This document shows, one piece after another, positions 20,511 to 28,578 of a stretch of DNA of 64,000 bases (position 1 is the first letter of the stretch; the number at the start of each line of letters is the position of its first letter). The notes beneath the pieces were generated by a model that was not told the DNA's origin, made no database searches, and saw nothing but the letters and a program-made list of their open reading frames with translations. Source of the DNA: Coemansia sp. RSA 487 (lineage: Eukaryota > Kickxellomycota > Kickxellomycetes > Kickxellales > Kickxellaceae); assembly GCA_027577595.1 (NCBI GenBank), contig JANBRJ010000029.1, positions 110,843 to 174,842 on the forward strand, written 5' to 3'. A program made the translations under genes and the position numbers.

Positions 20511-22805
20511 ATGTATGCCAGTGTGCACGATCAGCCACTACCTGCACTGTTGCCGCATTCAGTCACGTCTACGTTAGTTGTACCAGCATCCGGACCAGCA
20601 ACAGCAGCAGCAGCATCAGCGACGAAGCCGCTGTCCTCAGTTCGCCTTGTTCCCTCTTCGCCACACAAGTACCAGCCGCCGCCCTTCCTTTCCTCCGCCT
20701 CCCCTTTCTCTCACTCTTCTTCCTTGTCTGCGTCCTCTTCTACGTCGAGCCTCGTTTCTTCCTTGCCCTCTACTCGCTTGCTCTCTCAGCCTCGCCTGTT
20801 GCAAAAGACGAGCCGCTTGGTCACTCGCTCTCCGCCTGGGAGAACCTCTCGTCGTGCTGTTCTCGATGCGCAAATGCACCGGAGTCCTTATTCACGCGAG
20901 ACTACGGATATTTCCGACCAAGAGCTGCGCCAGATCTTAGATAGCGAGAACATCAGCGGATTGCCTGCTCCCTACTGTCTGGTGCCCCACTTTGATGCTC
21001 ACTTTCCTCCTCCGCAGAATGCGCTATGGCAGCAGCAGCAACAGCAGCAGCAGCAACAACAGCAGCAACAGCAGATTCGGCATGTATCGCCATCTGCCGC
21101 ACACAGGTACAACTCCGCATACGTACAGACAGGCCCCGTTGCCGGCCAGGGGAGCAGCTCATCGCTCAGCAGCGTTGGAGGACAGGACGGCGGCGCTGCA
21201 GGTAGCACAGTTGTAACTTCAGATAGTGGAGTCGCAGGGACTTCGCGCGCGCAGTCGTCAACATCTGCATCCGCACAGACTGGCGAGGTTACGCGCCGGA
21301 GAACGCGCACAACGCTTACTCCATATCAGCTGCGTGTCCTGTTTAGGGTCTGGGAGCGCACACAGTATCCATCTAGTGACCTACGCTTTCGCCTCGCGAC
21401 TAGCCTTATGATGACGCCGCGGAACGTACAGATCTGGTTCCAGAACCAACGCCAGAAGACAAAGGAGCGTGCAGAGATGCGCCGACGCACACATTCCCCG
21501 AGTCTAAACCCAAATGCAGCATCCGGTGCCAGCACCAACACAGCGCTCCAGAGCCAGCAGCGGCAGGCGATGCGTATGCACATTTCCGATTCGTATAGCC
21601 GCGACGAGCATGCGAGCGCAATGACACTGCCAGGACGATCGCCCCCAGAGTCGCCATTCCGCTACTCGCACGGCATCCCTCCAGCGCCGCCTGCTATACC
21701 TCCTGCAATACCTCATTATGGACATTCAGCATCTGTGACAGGTTCGGCGTCTTTACCAGCCCGCTATGCACTGCTCCAGCATCACGATCCTGCAGCTGCT
21801 TCTGGAATGGGCACTGTGCTGCATTCTCGGAACTCATCACCTGTGCCTGCCGCGTACTCTATGCTGACTCCTCCAGCACTATACTCGCAGTCATTTTCTC
21901 AACAGCAGCAGCACCTGTCAGCTTCGTATTCTCACCAGCACTACAGCTCTCAGTCGATGCCACCGCATCAGCAGGCTCAATCGCAGGCTCCACTGAATTC
22001 GGCTCACCAGCACGTGCACCATCAGCGACATGCCAGCCAGCCGCACCATTTGTACCACTCGCAGCCACACATTTCGACAGCAGCAACATCTGCCGTATCA
22101 ACAAAGGCGTCGGAGGCAACAACAGGAAGCGCTGTATATTCGATACAAGAATCCCCCTTGCACCAGTCTCTGCGTCCACTAGCAACGCCAAAAAGGGAGG
22201 CTCGCAGCTCTGAGAAGGATGCCACAGCTAAGCGCGCACTACAGCTACCGCCACCACTGCACACATCATCCCACGGCCAGGCCCACTTTAGCGAGCACAA
22301 TATCCCGTCGCCGGCAACTCCGACGTTTGTGTCTGACAAACACGGGGCACAGCAGCCACCAAGCCCATTTGGCTCACGATTACGACAGCCGTCGCCGCGG
22401 CTGTCTACACCGATGGCGGCGCTAGCCATGGCCCGGCAAGGTTTGGCCATCGACTCGCCGCCATCCACAGAAGTCCACGAGCATCCGGCCAACGGACGCG
22501 CCAGGCTTGCTGACATATTGAACCCGATTGCTTCCTCAGACACGCCGCCGACATCTGCGTCTGCGTCTGCGTCTGCGTCTGTAAACGCGAGACAGGGCCA
22601 ATCCGGTCCATTGCCTAGCCTTGGATCTCTTCTGGCAATCGTGAAAAAAGAGACTGATAATCCGTTGGCAGGCGATACTGCACGGAACACACAGCATCAG
22701 TCATTCTCCTCGTCTTCTGCTGTTTCCGACAGCATCCCAGCAAATGAAGCATCTCCAGCCGCTAACGAGGCCAGTTCGGAGTCGGAAAAGTGGCGGCCAT
22801 GGTGA
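20511..22805 (+). CDS. Homeodomain transcription factor with polyQ tract
   Basis: 764 residues, single exon. A Ser/Pro/Ala-rich N-terminus is followed by 15 glutamines (residues 174-188, mixed CAG/CAA) after Trp173. The homeodomain spans about residues 262-321: an RRRTRTT arm, PYQLRVLFRVWERTQYPSS, and recognition helix VQIWFQNQRQKTKE. The helix has Gln where most have Arg (WFQNQR rather than WFQNRR). The remaining 440 residues are low-complexity (His/Gln/Ser/Pro/Ala), with several SP/TP sites and a (Ser-Ala)n run. This is a typical-length (60-residue) homeodomain, not the TALE class, so mating-type HD1 is unlikely. I cannot name an orthologue; a developmental or stress regulator is inferred from the long leader and disordered flanks. 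Confidence 0.9.
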   Translation: MYASVHDQPLPALLPHSVTSTLVVPASGPATAAAASATKPLSSVRLVPSSPHKYQPPPFLSSASPFSHSSSLSASSSTSSLVSSLPSTRLLSQPRLLQKTSRLVTRSPPGRTSRRAVLDAQMHRSPYSRETTDISDQELRQILDSENISGLPAPYCLVPHFDAHFPPPQNALWQQQQQQQQQQQQQQQIRHVSPSAAHRYNSAYVQTGPVAGQGSSSSLSSVGGQDGGAAGSTVVTSDSGVAGTSRAQSSTSASAQTGEVTRRRTRTTLTPYQLRVLFRVWERTQYPSSDLRFRLATSLMMTPRNVQIWFQNQRQKTKERAEMRRRTHSPSLNPNAASGASTNTALQSQQRQAMRMHISDSYSRDEHASAMTLPGRSPPESPFRYSHGIPPAPPAIPPAIPHYGHSASVTGSASLPARYALLQHHDPAAASGMGTVLHSRNSSPVPAAYSMLTPPALYSQSFSQQQQHLSASYSHQHYSSQSMPPHQQAQSQAPLNSAHQHVHHQRHASQPHHLYHSQPHISTAATSAVSTKASEATTGSAVYSIQESPLHQSLRPLATPKREARSSEKDATAKRALQLPPPLHTSSHGQAHFSEHNIPSPATPTFVSDKHGAQQPPSPFGSRLRQPSPRLSTPMAALAMARQGLAIDSPPSTEVHEHPANGRARLADILNPIASSDTPPTSASASASASVNARQGQSGPLPSLGSLLAIVKKETDNPLAGDTARNTQHQSFSSSSAVSDSIPANEASPAANEASSESEKWRPW
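21027..21075 (+). repeat. CAG/CAA tract encoding polyglutamine
   Basis: Fifteen Gln codons mixing CAG and CAA. The mixing limits slippage compared with pure CAG. Confidence 0.95.
22556..22581 (+). repeat. TCTGCG tandem repeat (Ser-Ala)n in the homeodomain gene
   Basis: About four perfect 6-bp units within the C-terminal coding region, prone to in-frame length variation. Confidence 0.9.
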
Positions 22806-23527
22806 TATAGCACACTCCACCGATTCACGTATGTTTGTTTACTTGAACCAATGCTATTGAGGTGCATGCATGCGTTGTCGTCATTATTTGCGTTGCGAAT
22901 ATATAGCTATAATTTATACAAATCCCCTTCTGTTTCGTTCTCCTTGTGCTGCCAAGACATCATCATATTGTTTGGTTCTCTTTAATTCCCCTCCCCTCCC
23001 TTACACTCCCTTTCTACTTTCGGTTTTCCTTTTCATCTTTTTTGTTGTTGTGTATTAGTAGCGCCTTGGCTATATTTGATACTTTATAATAAGTCGATAC
23101 TTTATTATGAAAATGTAAAAGCAGAATGCTATTTTGCGCCACCGTTTTCTGGATATGAAATTTACGAAATGTATCATGGATGCTCTGTTTTTTATTTCTC
23201 GTTTCGAATATTGTCAATGCGTTTTTCTTCTGGTCAACTTTGGATTGTCTTACCAAAGCTTGTCGGGGTTGCGTTTATTGTACGGTATGTTTGAGGCGTT
23301 GCTTGTCCAAGCACCAACATGTCAGGATCAACAAATAGCAAGATGATTTAAACAATTAACTTGCAAGGTTTTGTTTTTATTTTTCAAATTGCCTAACCGC
23401 TAGAATACAAACAAGTTTTGACTCTGTAAGCCTCTCTTTACAGTATTTCCATGTGGCGGATGAAGTTTTGGATATATGTGTGCAAGAGCTTTGATTCTTA
23501 TGAGCATAAATAGCTTCCTGTGCTATC
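22806..23527. other. Intergenic: 3' region of homeodomain gene
   Basis: 722 bp, AT-rich, up to the left arm of the inverted-repeat element. No coding signal seen. Confidence 0.4.
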
Positions 23528-23652
23528 CAAAACTAATTGCGCCGAATAAGAAGGATGTATACGTGTCAAATGGCGAAAGGTTTGCGGTGGAAATGATGCA
23601 TCTTGCGTTCCAAGAAAAGTCGTTTGCGCAGGCGTGGCATATGCGTCAATGC
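23528..23652 (+). repeat. Left arm of the inverted repeat
   Basis: Shares CAAAAC-AATTGC-CC-AATAAG, GATGTATACG, GAAAGGTTTGC and AAGAAAAGTCGTTTGCGCA with the reverse complement of 24401-24519. One 3-nt indel (AAG) and scattered substitutions separate the arms. Confidence 0.85.
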
Positions 23653-23857
23653 AAAACAGGAAAACAGGATTGATTAGCACAATTATCAAAAAGCAGCCAC
23701 AGATGTTTACCTCTTCAGTTCTCATTCGAGCACCTACCTGCGAAAGGGATAGCATCCTGTCCTGGAATTAGGATTTGCCGCGGCTATAACCTTGGTTGAA
23801 TTTCGCAGTGGCTATTATTCGTTCGTCCTTGCCGTTTCCCTTTCTGCTTAGGGGCTG

Positions 23858-24205
23858 CTATTTATCGGTGGTAACAACGGCGGCAGGCCGACTACGACAA
23901 AAGCTCTCTGGAGTCTCACCGTGATCGCGAAGGCCATGGAAAATATGCCTAAAGTTGAGACCGGCGGCGAGATCTCGGTTATACATGCATAAACGAGGAA
24001 CCAGAACACCATCCGCTTCCACAGTCCCATACATAGTTCGTTGGTGCACTCAAGGAGACCGTGGCAGAGCGCTTCTTTTATCTTTTCTCGTTGGTGGGCA
24101 TCACTTTCCAACCAAATGCCTGTGTAGTGCTGACACTGATATCGTCAGGCTGCTGAATGCTTCACAGAAGTGTATTGATGTGTGCCAGCACTACAGCTGG
24201 GTTCT
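23858..24205 (-). pseudogene. Broken Fanzor (eukaryotic TnpB-like) C-terminal fragment
   Basis: Reading the minus strand from about 24230, one frame gives YHYLEQEPSCSAGTHQ, like the Tyr-Leu-Asp-Glu/CSxC start of a TnpB zinc finger. After an in-frame stop it gives CHGLLECTNELC, like the second Cys pair. About 24031-24034 the frame shifts and continues (23858 to ~24034) with VPRLCMYNRDLAAGLNFRHI and FHGLRDHGETPES, closely resembling the RuvC-III signature (N-R-D-x-A-A-x-N) of Fanzor proteins. At least one stop and one frameshift are present, and the catalytic RuvC-I/II part is missing, so this is a relic. Family assignment rests on remembered motif patterns rather than a database search. Confidence 0.5.
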
Positions 24206-24400
24206 TGTTCAAGGTAGTGGTATTTCTTCAGACTGTTAGGTTTCATTAAGATCAATGTCAACTAACCACATTGAAAGCAGACAGAGACTGAGAAACAAAT
24301 CCATTTTTAGTGTGAAATAATAGGCATGTAGCAAATAGTTTTTACCACAAGGCTCAGTTTGCGCCTCTTTCTTCCAAGCACAAACATAATGCTAACCGGT

Positions 24401-24519
24401 GCAAATGACTTGCCACACATGCGCAAACGACTTTTCTTTGAACGCAAAATGCATTATCACCACTGCAAACCTTTCACCATTCAGCGCGTATACATCCTTA
24501 TTTGGTGCAATTGGTTTTG
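24401..24519 (-). repeat. Right arm of the inverted repeat
   Basis: The reverse complement matches 23528-23652. The outer edge (near 24519) aligns with the left outer edge near 23528, and similarity stops abruptly beyond both. Confidence 0.85.
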
Positions 24520-24764
24520 CAAAATGGCCCATTTTGTTGATCCTGATCACAAGTGATCTGCAATCAAGAAATTATGATTTTTTAACTGCCCTTCACTTTT
24601 TGGCACAAGAAAAAGCAGGCAAACCTCCAAACCTCTTGGGTGCTCTAAAAGCACTGTGTAAATTAGAGAAAAGTATCAAGCATCCACTAGCGATAACTCT
24701 CTCTTCCCAATTTTACACACACTTTTATCTTCAACCACACACTGTAGTAGTTGGATTATTCAAA

Positions 24765-25590
24765 ATGGTCAGTTTCCGAATCCATCGTGTCGATACAACA
24801 CATCGCATCCATTGTCAAAAGTAGCATGTAACGGATGCGGCGGGCTTATTTTTGTTTTTGCGTAACTGGCGTAGAGACAAACAAAGGACACAAGAGGAGC
24901 ATCGAACAGATACGCACGAAACTATGAAAACAGATTTGCCAATTCTAATTAGCAAAGATTCGAATTCGGTTGGTGAATTGGGTTTATTTCCCTTTGCCCT
25001 CGAATTCGCTCCAAATCTCAGAAGAATGTGGAAAATAGCGTTCCATCCTCTTGCCCATCGACTCGTTTGTATAAATACGCCGTGCCCGCTGCAAGTACAT
25101 TGACGTTGGAAATAAGCGAGTGTTGGTGTGGAAAAAGGTGTTCGTAAAAAGTCAATTGCAGATTGCAGATATTTGACTAACAATTCTTCAGTACTCTGTA
25201 TACTGTTTTTGTGGGGCGTTTTATTTCCATCATTGCTGTCAAATTTGCATATGCGCAACCTTGACGAATGCGGAATGGGGAGCTTTTGGATTTGTTTTCT
25301 CTTTGTGAGTGTAGGCCAAGCGCACTAAGAAGGTCGGAATTACCGGAAAGTACGGTACCCGCTATGGTTCCTCTCTGCGTAAGCAGATAAAGAAGATGGA
25401 GATCACCCAGCACGCACGCTACACCTGCTCTTTCTGCGGCAAGGAGAGCATCAAGCGCACCGCTGTCGGTATCTGGAAGTGCAAGGGTTGCGCCAAGACC
25501 ATTGCTGGTGGCGCCTGGACCGTTCAGACCACTGCTGCCACGACCGCCAGCTCAGCCATCCGTCGTCTCCGCGAGATCCGTGACCAGTAA
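24765..25590 (+). CDS. RPL43: 60S ribosomal protein eL43 (2 exons: 24765-24767 tentative, 25315-25590)
   Basis: Exon 2 (from 25315, after a GTGTAG acceptor) encodes [20 protein letters not shown], then a C4 zinc ribbon (CSFCGKES ... [11 protein letters not shown]) and the family's C-terminus [10 protein letters not shown]. This is essentially full-length eL43 (92 residues) lacking only the initiator Met, so an upstream exon ending in ATG is required. The best candidate is ATG|GTCAGT at 24765 in a pyrimidine-rich leader with A at -3, giving a 547-nt intron. The donor is non-optimal, and a second branch/acceptor-like signal at about 25175-25192 leaves an alternative leader structure open. In the ribosome the protein binds rRNA on the large subunit. 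Confidence 0.85.
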
Positions 25591-26168
25591 ACAGTGCAAT
25601 ATCTTTCTGTCGACAGAGAAAAGATTAGGGCGAGGCATTTGGTGATTTATGAGTTTACGTGCGCAAGCTCTGGGTTGTGTGCACTCACAGTTGTTTGGTG
25701 GAGACATGCTTTGTCCCCCTTTCTTTTTTGCGTGTTGGGCAATATATTTGTTTTCTCGTCAATTCGTTTTTGGATCAATGAGATACTTTATGCTGTAATT
25801 TATAATTTGGTGCATTTTCGAATCCATGGGTCTTATCCTTCCCTCCACACATGCAAAATATACAAAGAGGAGACGGACCAAACAACGTCTATAATTTGCT
25901 AAAAATGTGGACAAGGTTTAATGCAGTTTTGCAAATGAGATATGTGCGTGGAGGCTGCAGGATGACAACAGTAGCTGTATACCTGCAAGGTATATATGCT
26001 TTGCTCTCTTTCTTTTACATAAACCCTTCGAAGCAATAGAGGTGCAGTTGGAGATAATGACTTTGTGTTGGAGTAATCGCTTTTTTGTTTAATTGCCGTT
26101 ACCTTTTTTATCTGGTAAGATTACATTGCCTTTAAATAAAATATTTTCAGCCCTGATTGATATTAACT
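25591..26168. other. Intergenic: eL43 to lipase
   Basis: 578 bp, AT-rich. Nothing recognisable apart from a possible leader acceptor (ATTTTCAG, about 26143-26151) just before the lipase ATG. Confidence 0.4.
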
Positions 26169-27113
26169 ATGCAGTTACTACAGCTAAAACTGCTGGCAAT
26201 GAGGTACACATGTGTGGCTATGCTAGCAGGATGGTCTTTTGGATACAAGGACGTATATTTGTCACCAGGTCGACATTACCACGCTAGTCAAATCAAAGAC
26301 GTACATGCTTTGGTGCGGAAATACATGCGATACGCAACTGCAGCATCGTCGTTTGTGGAGCTGAAAAGTGGATGGAATTCGTGCGGGATAGCCTGTAATA
26401 GCCCCGATGTGCAAGATGTGGTGCTCAATATGACATGGCATGTAGATGCACCACTAAGCGACGGGTTTGTCGCCGTACACCATAGTGACAAAGAAATAGT
26501 CATTGCTTGGGCGGGCACACACAGATACCGCGCATTACTCACCGACTTGGCTGTCTTCCCGCAGCCCTACATATCAGGTGCAAGCATGGGCGTTCACAGC
26601 GGATTCTATGATTCGGTGTATGGAGTAGATACCCTGGTAGGAAAACATGTAGAAGCTCTAATGGTTGAGCATCCGGACTATATGGTGGTGTTCACTGGTC
26701 ACTCCAAGGGAGGTGCTGAGGCCGCATTAAGTGCTCTGAATCTTGTGCGTCGGATTGAAGGACTAAAGAGCCGAATAAGGGTCTGGACTTTTGGAGAGCC
26801 GAGGCTAGGTGACTCTCAGTTCGCAACTTTCTACAACAGACAGCTAGGCTCGGTCACATACAGAGTTACGAGTGCTGCAGACCCAGTAGTGGCTATGCCA
26901 CCACAGTTTTTGTTTGAATACTGCCACCACGGCATGGAAGTATGGCTGATGAATGCTAGAGGAGATGTCTATGTCGGCCAGAACAGCACAGGATGCCTAG
27001 AGGATCCACATGCGAGCAGCTCTGTCGACTTTTACGATAGATCAATTATGTGGCACAAAAACTATCTGGGACTCCCACCGCCTGACCATGCAGACGCGGA
27101 ATTTAGTTGGTAA
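26169..27113 (+). CDS. Class-3 (fungal-type) lipase
   Basis: 314 residues from the ATG at 26169. The N-terminus (MQLLQLKLLAMRYTCVAMLAG) looks like a signal peptide or anchor, suggesting a secreted or vacuolar enzyme. The alpha/beta hydrolase core shows VIAWAGTH (oxyanion region, class-3 style), the nucleophile elbow TGHSKGGAEA (Ser179), FGEPRLGD, then Asp238 (SAADPV) and His296 (MWHKNYLG) completing the triad. The elbow has Lys where most class-3 lipases have Leu (GHSLGG). Size and spacing are those of triacylglycerol/monoacylglycerol lipases of the Rhizomucor type. The substrate is inferred. Confidence 0.88.
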   Translation: MQLLQLKLLAMRYTCVAMLAGWSFGYKDVYLSPGRHYHASQIKDVHALVRKYMRYATAASSFVELKSGWNSCGIACNSPDVQDVVLNMTWHVDAPLSDGFVAVHHSDKEIVIAWAGTHRYRALLTDLAVFPQPYISGASMGVHSGFYDSVYGVDTLVGKHVEALMVEHPDYMVVFTGHSKGGAEAALSALNLVRRIEGLKSRIRVWTFGEPRLGDSQFATFYNRQLGSVTYRVTSAADPVVAMPPQFLFEYCHHGMEVWLMNARGDVYVGQNSTGCLEDPHASSSVDFYDRSIMWHKNYLGLPPPDHADAEFSW

Positions 27114-27561
27114 AATGTTCAATAGACGACTCAGTAGAAAATGTAGGTCATGTCTTGCACAAAAAATACACTTGCTGCATTTAATACTAGTTTTTCCCAA
27201 CCAAAACAATATTTTAACTTTATCTACTAAGAGCTTTGCTAAACGAACTACTTTGCATAATAAGCGATGTTGCGTTGGTTTTTCTATCAACTATCAACAA
27301 TTGTAAAAATGTTTACCTGCTCAAAAGAACGCCTTTGAGAAAACGTGTACAATGCATTTTTATAAAGAACAAAACACTGAACCAGCCTTTTAACAAAGAA
27401 CACCCTTGCTTTGCACTTTTTTAGCAAACCCCACACATCATTCCACTACCACTTTTTTTACTACTGAAGAGCAAACGAGGAGAGTTGTGCTTTTCTTTTC
27501 TTTACTCTAATTTATTTGCTGTCATTTTTTCTACAACACATCGTTAATATTATTTGGAAAA
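27114..27561. other. Intergenic: lipase to 4-TM orphan
   Basis: 448 bp, AT-rich. A pyrimidine-rich tract (about 27480-27530) immediately precedes the orphan's ATG. No other feature. Confidence 0.4.
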
Positions 27562-27999
27562 ATGCCAGACGGCTTTGACCTTGCCTGTGCACTCATGTTC
27601 CTTGAGGCATCGGGATGCTTCGGGTTTATGCTTGCATACACAATTCAAATCATGCCAAAGTCACTAATGGCCGTTCCAATAGGTATAACACACACATTCA
27701 TGGGCCTATTTGCACTGTTTTGCGCTGCATTGTCGCTAACACTCGGAGAGAAAATGCAAGAGGTATTTCCAATTACAAAAAACAGGCTTCCAAAAATGAA
27801 AATGCTTATTTTGTTTCACATTACATTCGGCACATTTATTATCAGCGACAGCTTATTTGGCCTAGAAACCCCGCCAAAAGACTATGGAAACACAATCTCG
27901 AACAATATTGCAAACACTTTGCACAATCTCATGATTGCATCAGCGGCAGTCCAGGCCGGTGGGATGGTAGCGGGAATCATGGCGCACTTTACGGGATAG
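27562..27999 (+). CDS. Four-helix membrane protein, unknown function
   Basis: 145 residues with an ATG in good context (GGAAAAATGCC). Hydrophobic segments lie at about residues 8-32, 37-62, 78-102 and 117-142, separated by short polar loops (EKMQEVFPITKNRLPKMK; ETPPKDYGN). There is no signal peptide cleavage motif and no catalytic motif. The second half looks like a helical hairpin ending HNLMIASAAVQAGGMVAG. I do not recognise the family. The pattern of four helices in ~145 residues resembles small tetraspan ER or plasma membrane proteins, but that is only topology. Confidence 0.7.
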   Translation: MPDGFDLACALMFLEASGCFGFMLAYTIQIMPKSLMAVPIGITHTFMGLFALFCAALSLTLGEKMQEVFPITKNRLPKMKMLILFHITFGTFIISDSLFGLETPPKDYGNTISNNIANTLHNLMIASAAVQAGGMVAGIMAHFTG

Positions 28000-28578
28000 T
28001 GATCAAGATATGTTTTTTCTCTTTTAATACAGTGGTGAGCAAATGTACTTTTACTTTTGATATACTCATTGTTTCTTTTACCCATGACATGGCACTGAGC
28101 TATGATACACTTGTAACGTTTGTAGAAACAAAGTATGCATTGTTGTACTTTAATGTTTTATAAAATAAAAAAGAACTAGAGAACCAATATGTGAAGGCTA
28201 AACAGATAAAATATTGGCTAACCTCTGTGCCATTGCTCATACGGAAAGCAAACCAGTTGTTCTAGCCACCAGTACCATCTGCCACCATATGCTAGCTCAG
28301 CAGTTGTGCACTGTAGACGTTGCTTTCTTTATCGCGCTTTTTAGCAAATAAAGTTGTAGTGTTTGTGTGGTTGTACTGTGTAGACGCTTCCAGATCGTTT
28401 ACTTTGGCCACTGTGTTGCAGGTCCAAACACGGTTGATATATATATTATACGCCAAAAAATCCTTTGCCTGCCTCTGCATTAAAAAAGAGAAGCATTGGC
28501 TCACCACGGTAGACAGTTTAACTTTCTTTGTTTTACAAATTATTCCATTATATACATAGTTTATTCATTGAAAAGAAA
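28000..28578. other. Intergenic: 4-TM orphan to AMP deaminase
   Basis: 579 bp, AT-rich. A TATATATATTATA-like run near 28437-28450 may serve as the TATA element of the AMP deaminase gene. Nothing else seen. Confidence 0.4.

Larger units (their letters stand above)
23528..24519. mobile_element. About 1 kb inverted-repeat element carrying a Fanzor/TnpB-like relic
   Basis: Two ~120-bp arms (23528-23652 and 24401-24519) are inverted copies of one another, roughly 80% identical by eye. They enclose 748 bp that contain a degraded minus-strand frame resembling the zinc-finger and RuvC-III end of Fanzor/TnpB proteins. This layout fits a decayed DNA transposon or a MITE-like derivative. I found no clear target-site duplication immediately outside the arms. 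The element lies in the gap between the homeodomain gene and eL43. Confidence 0.6.
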
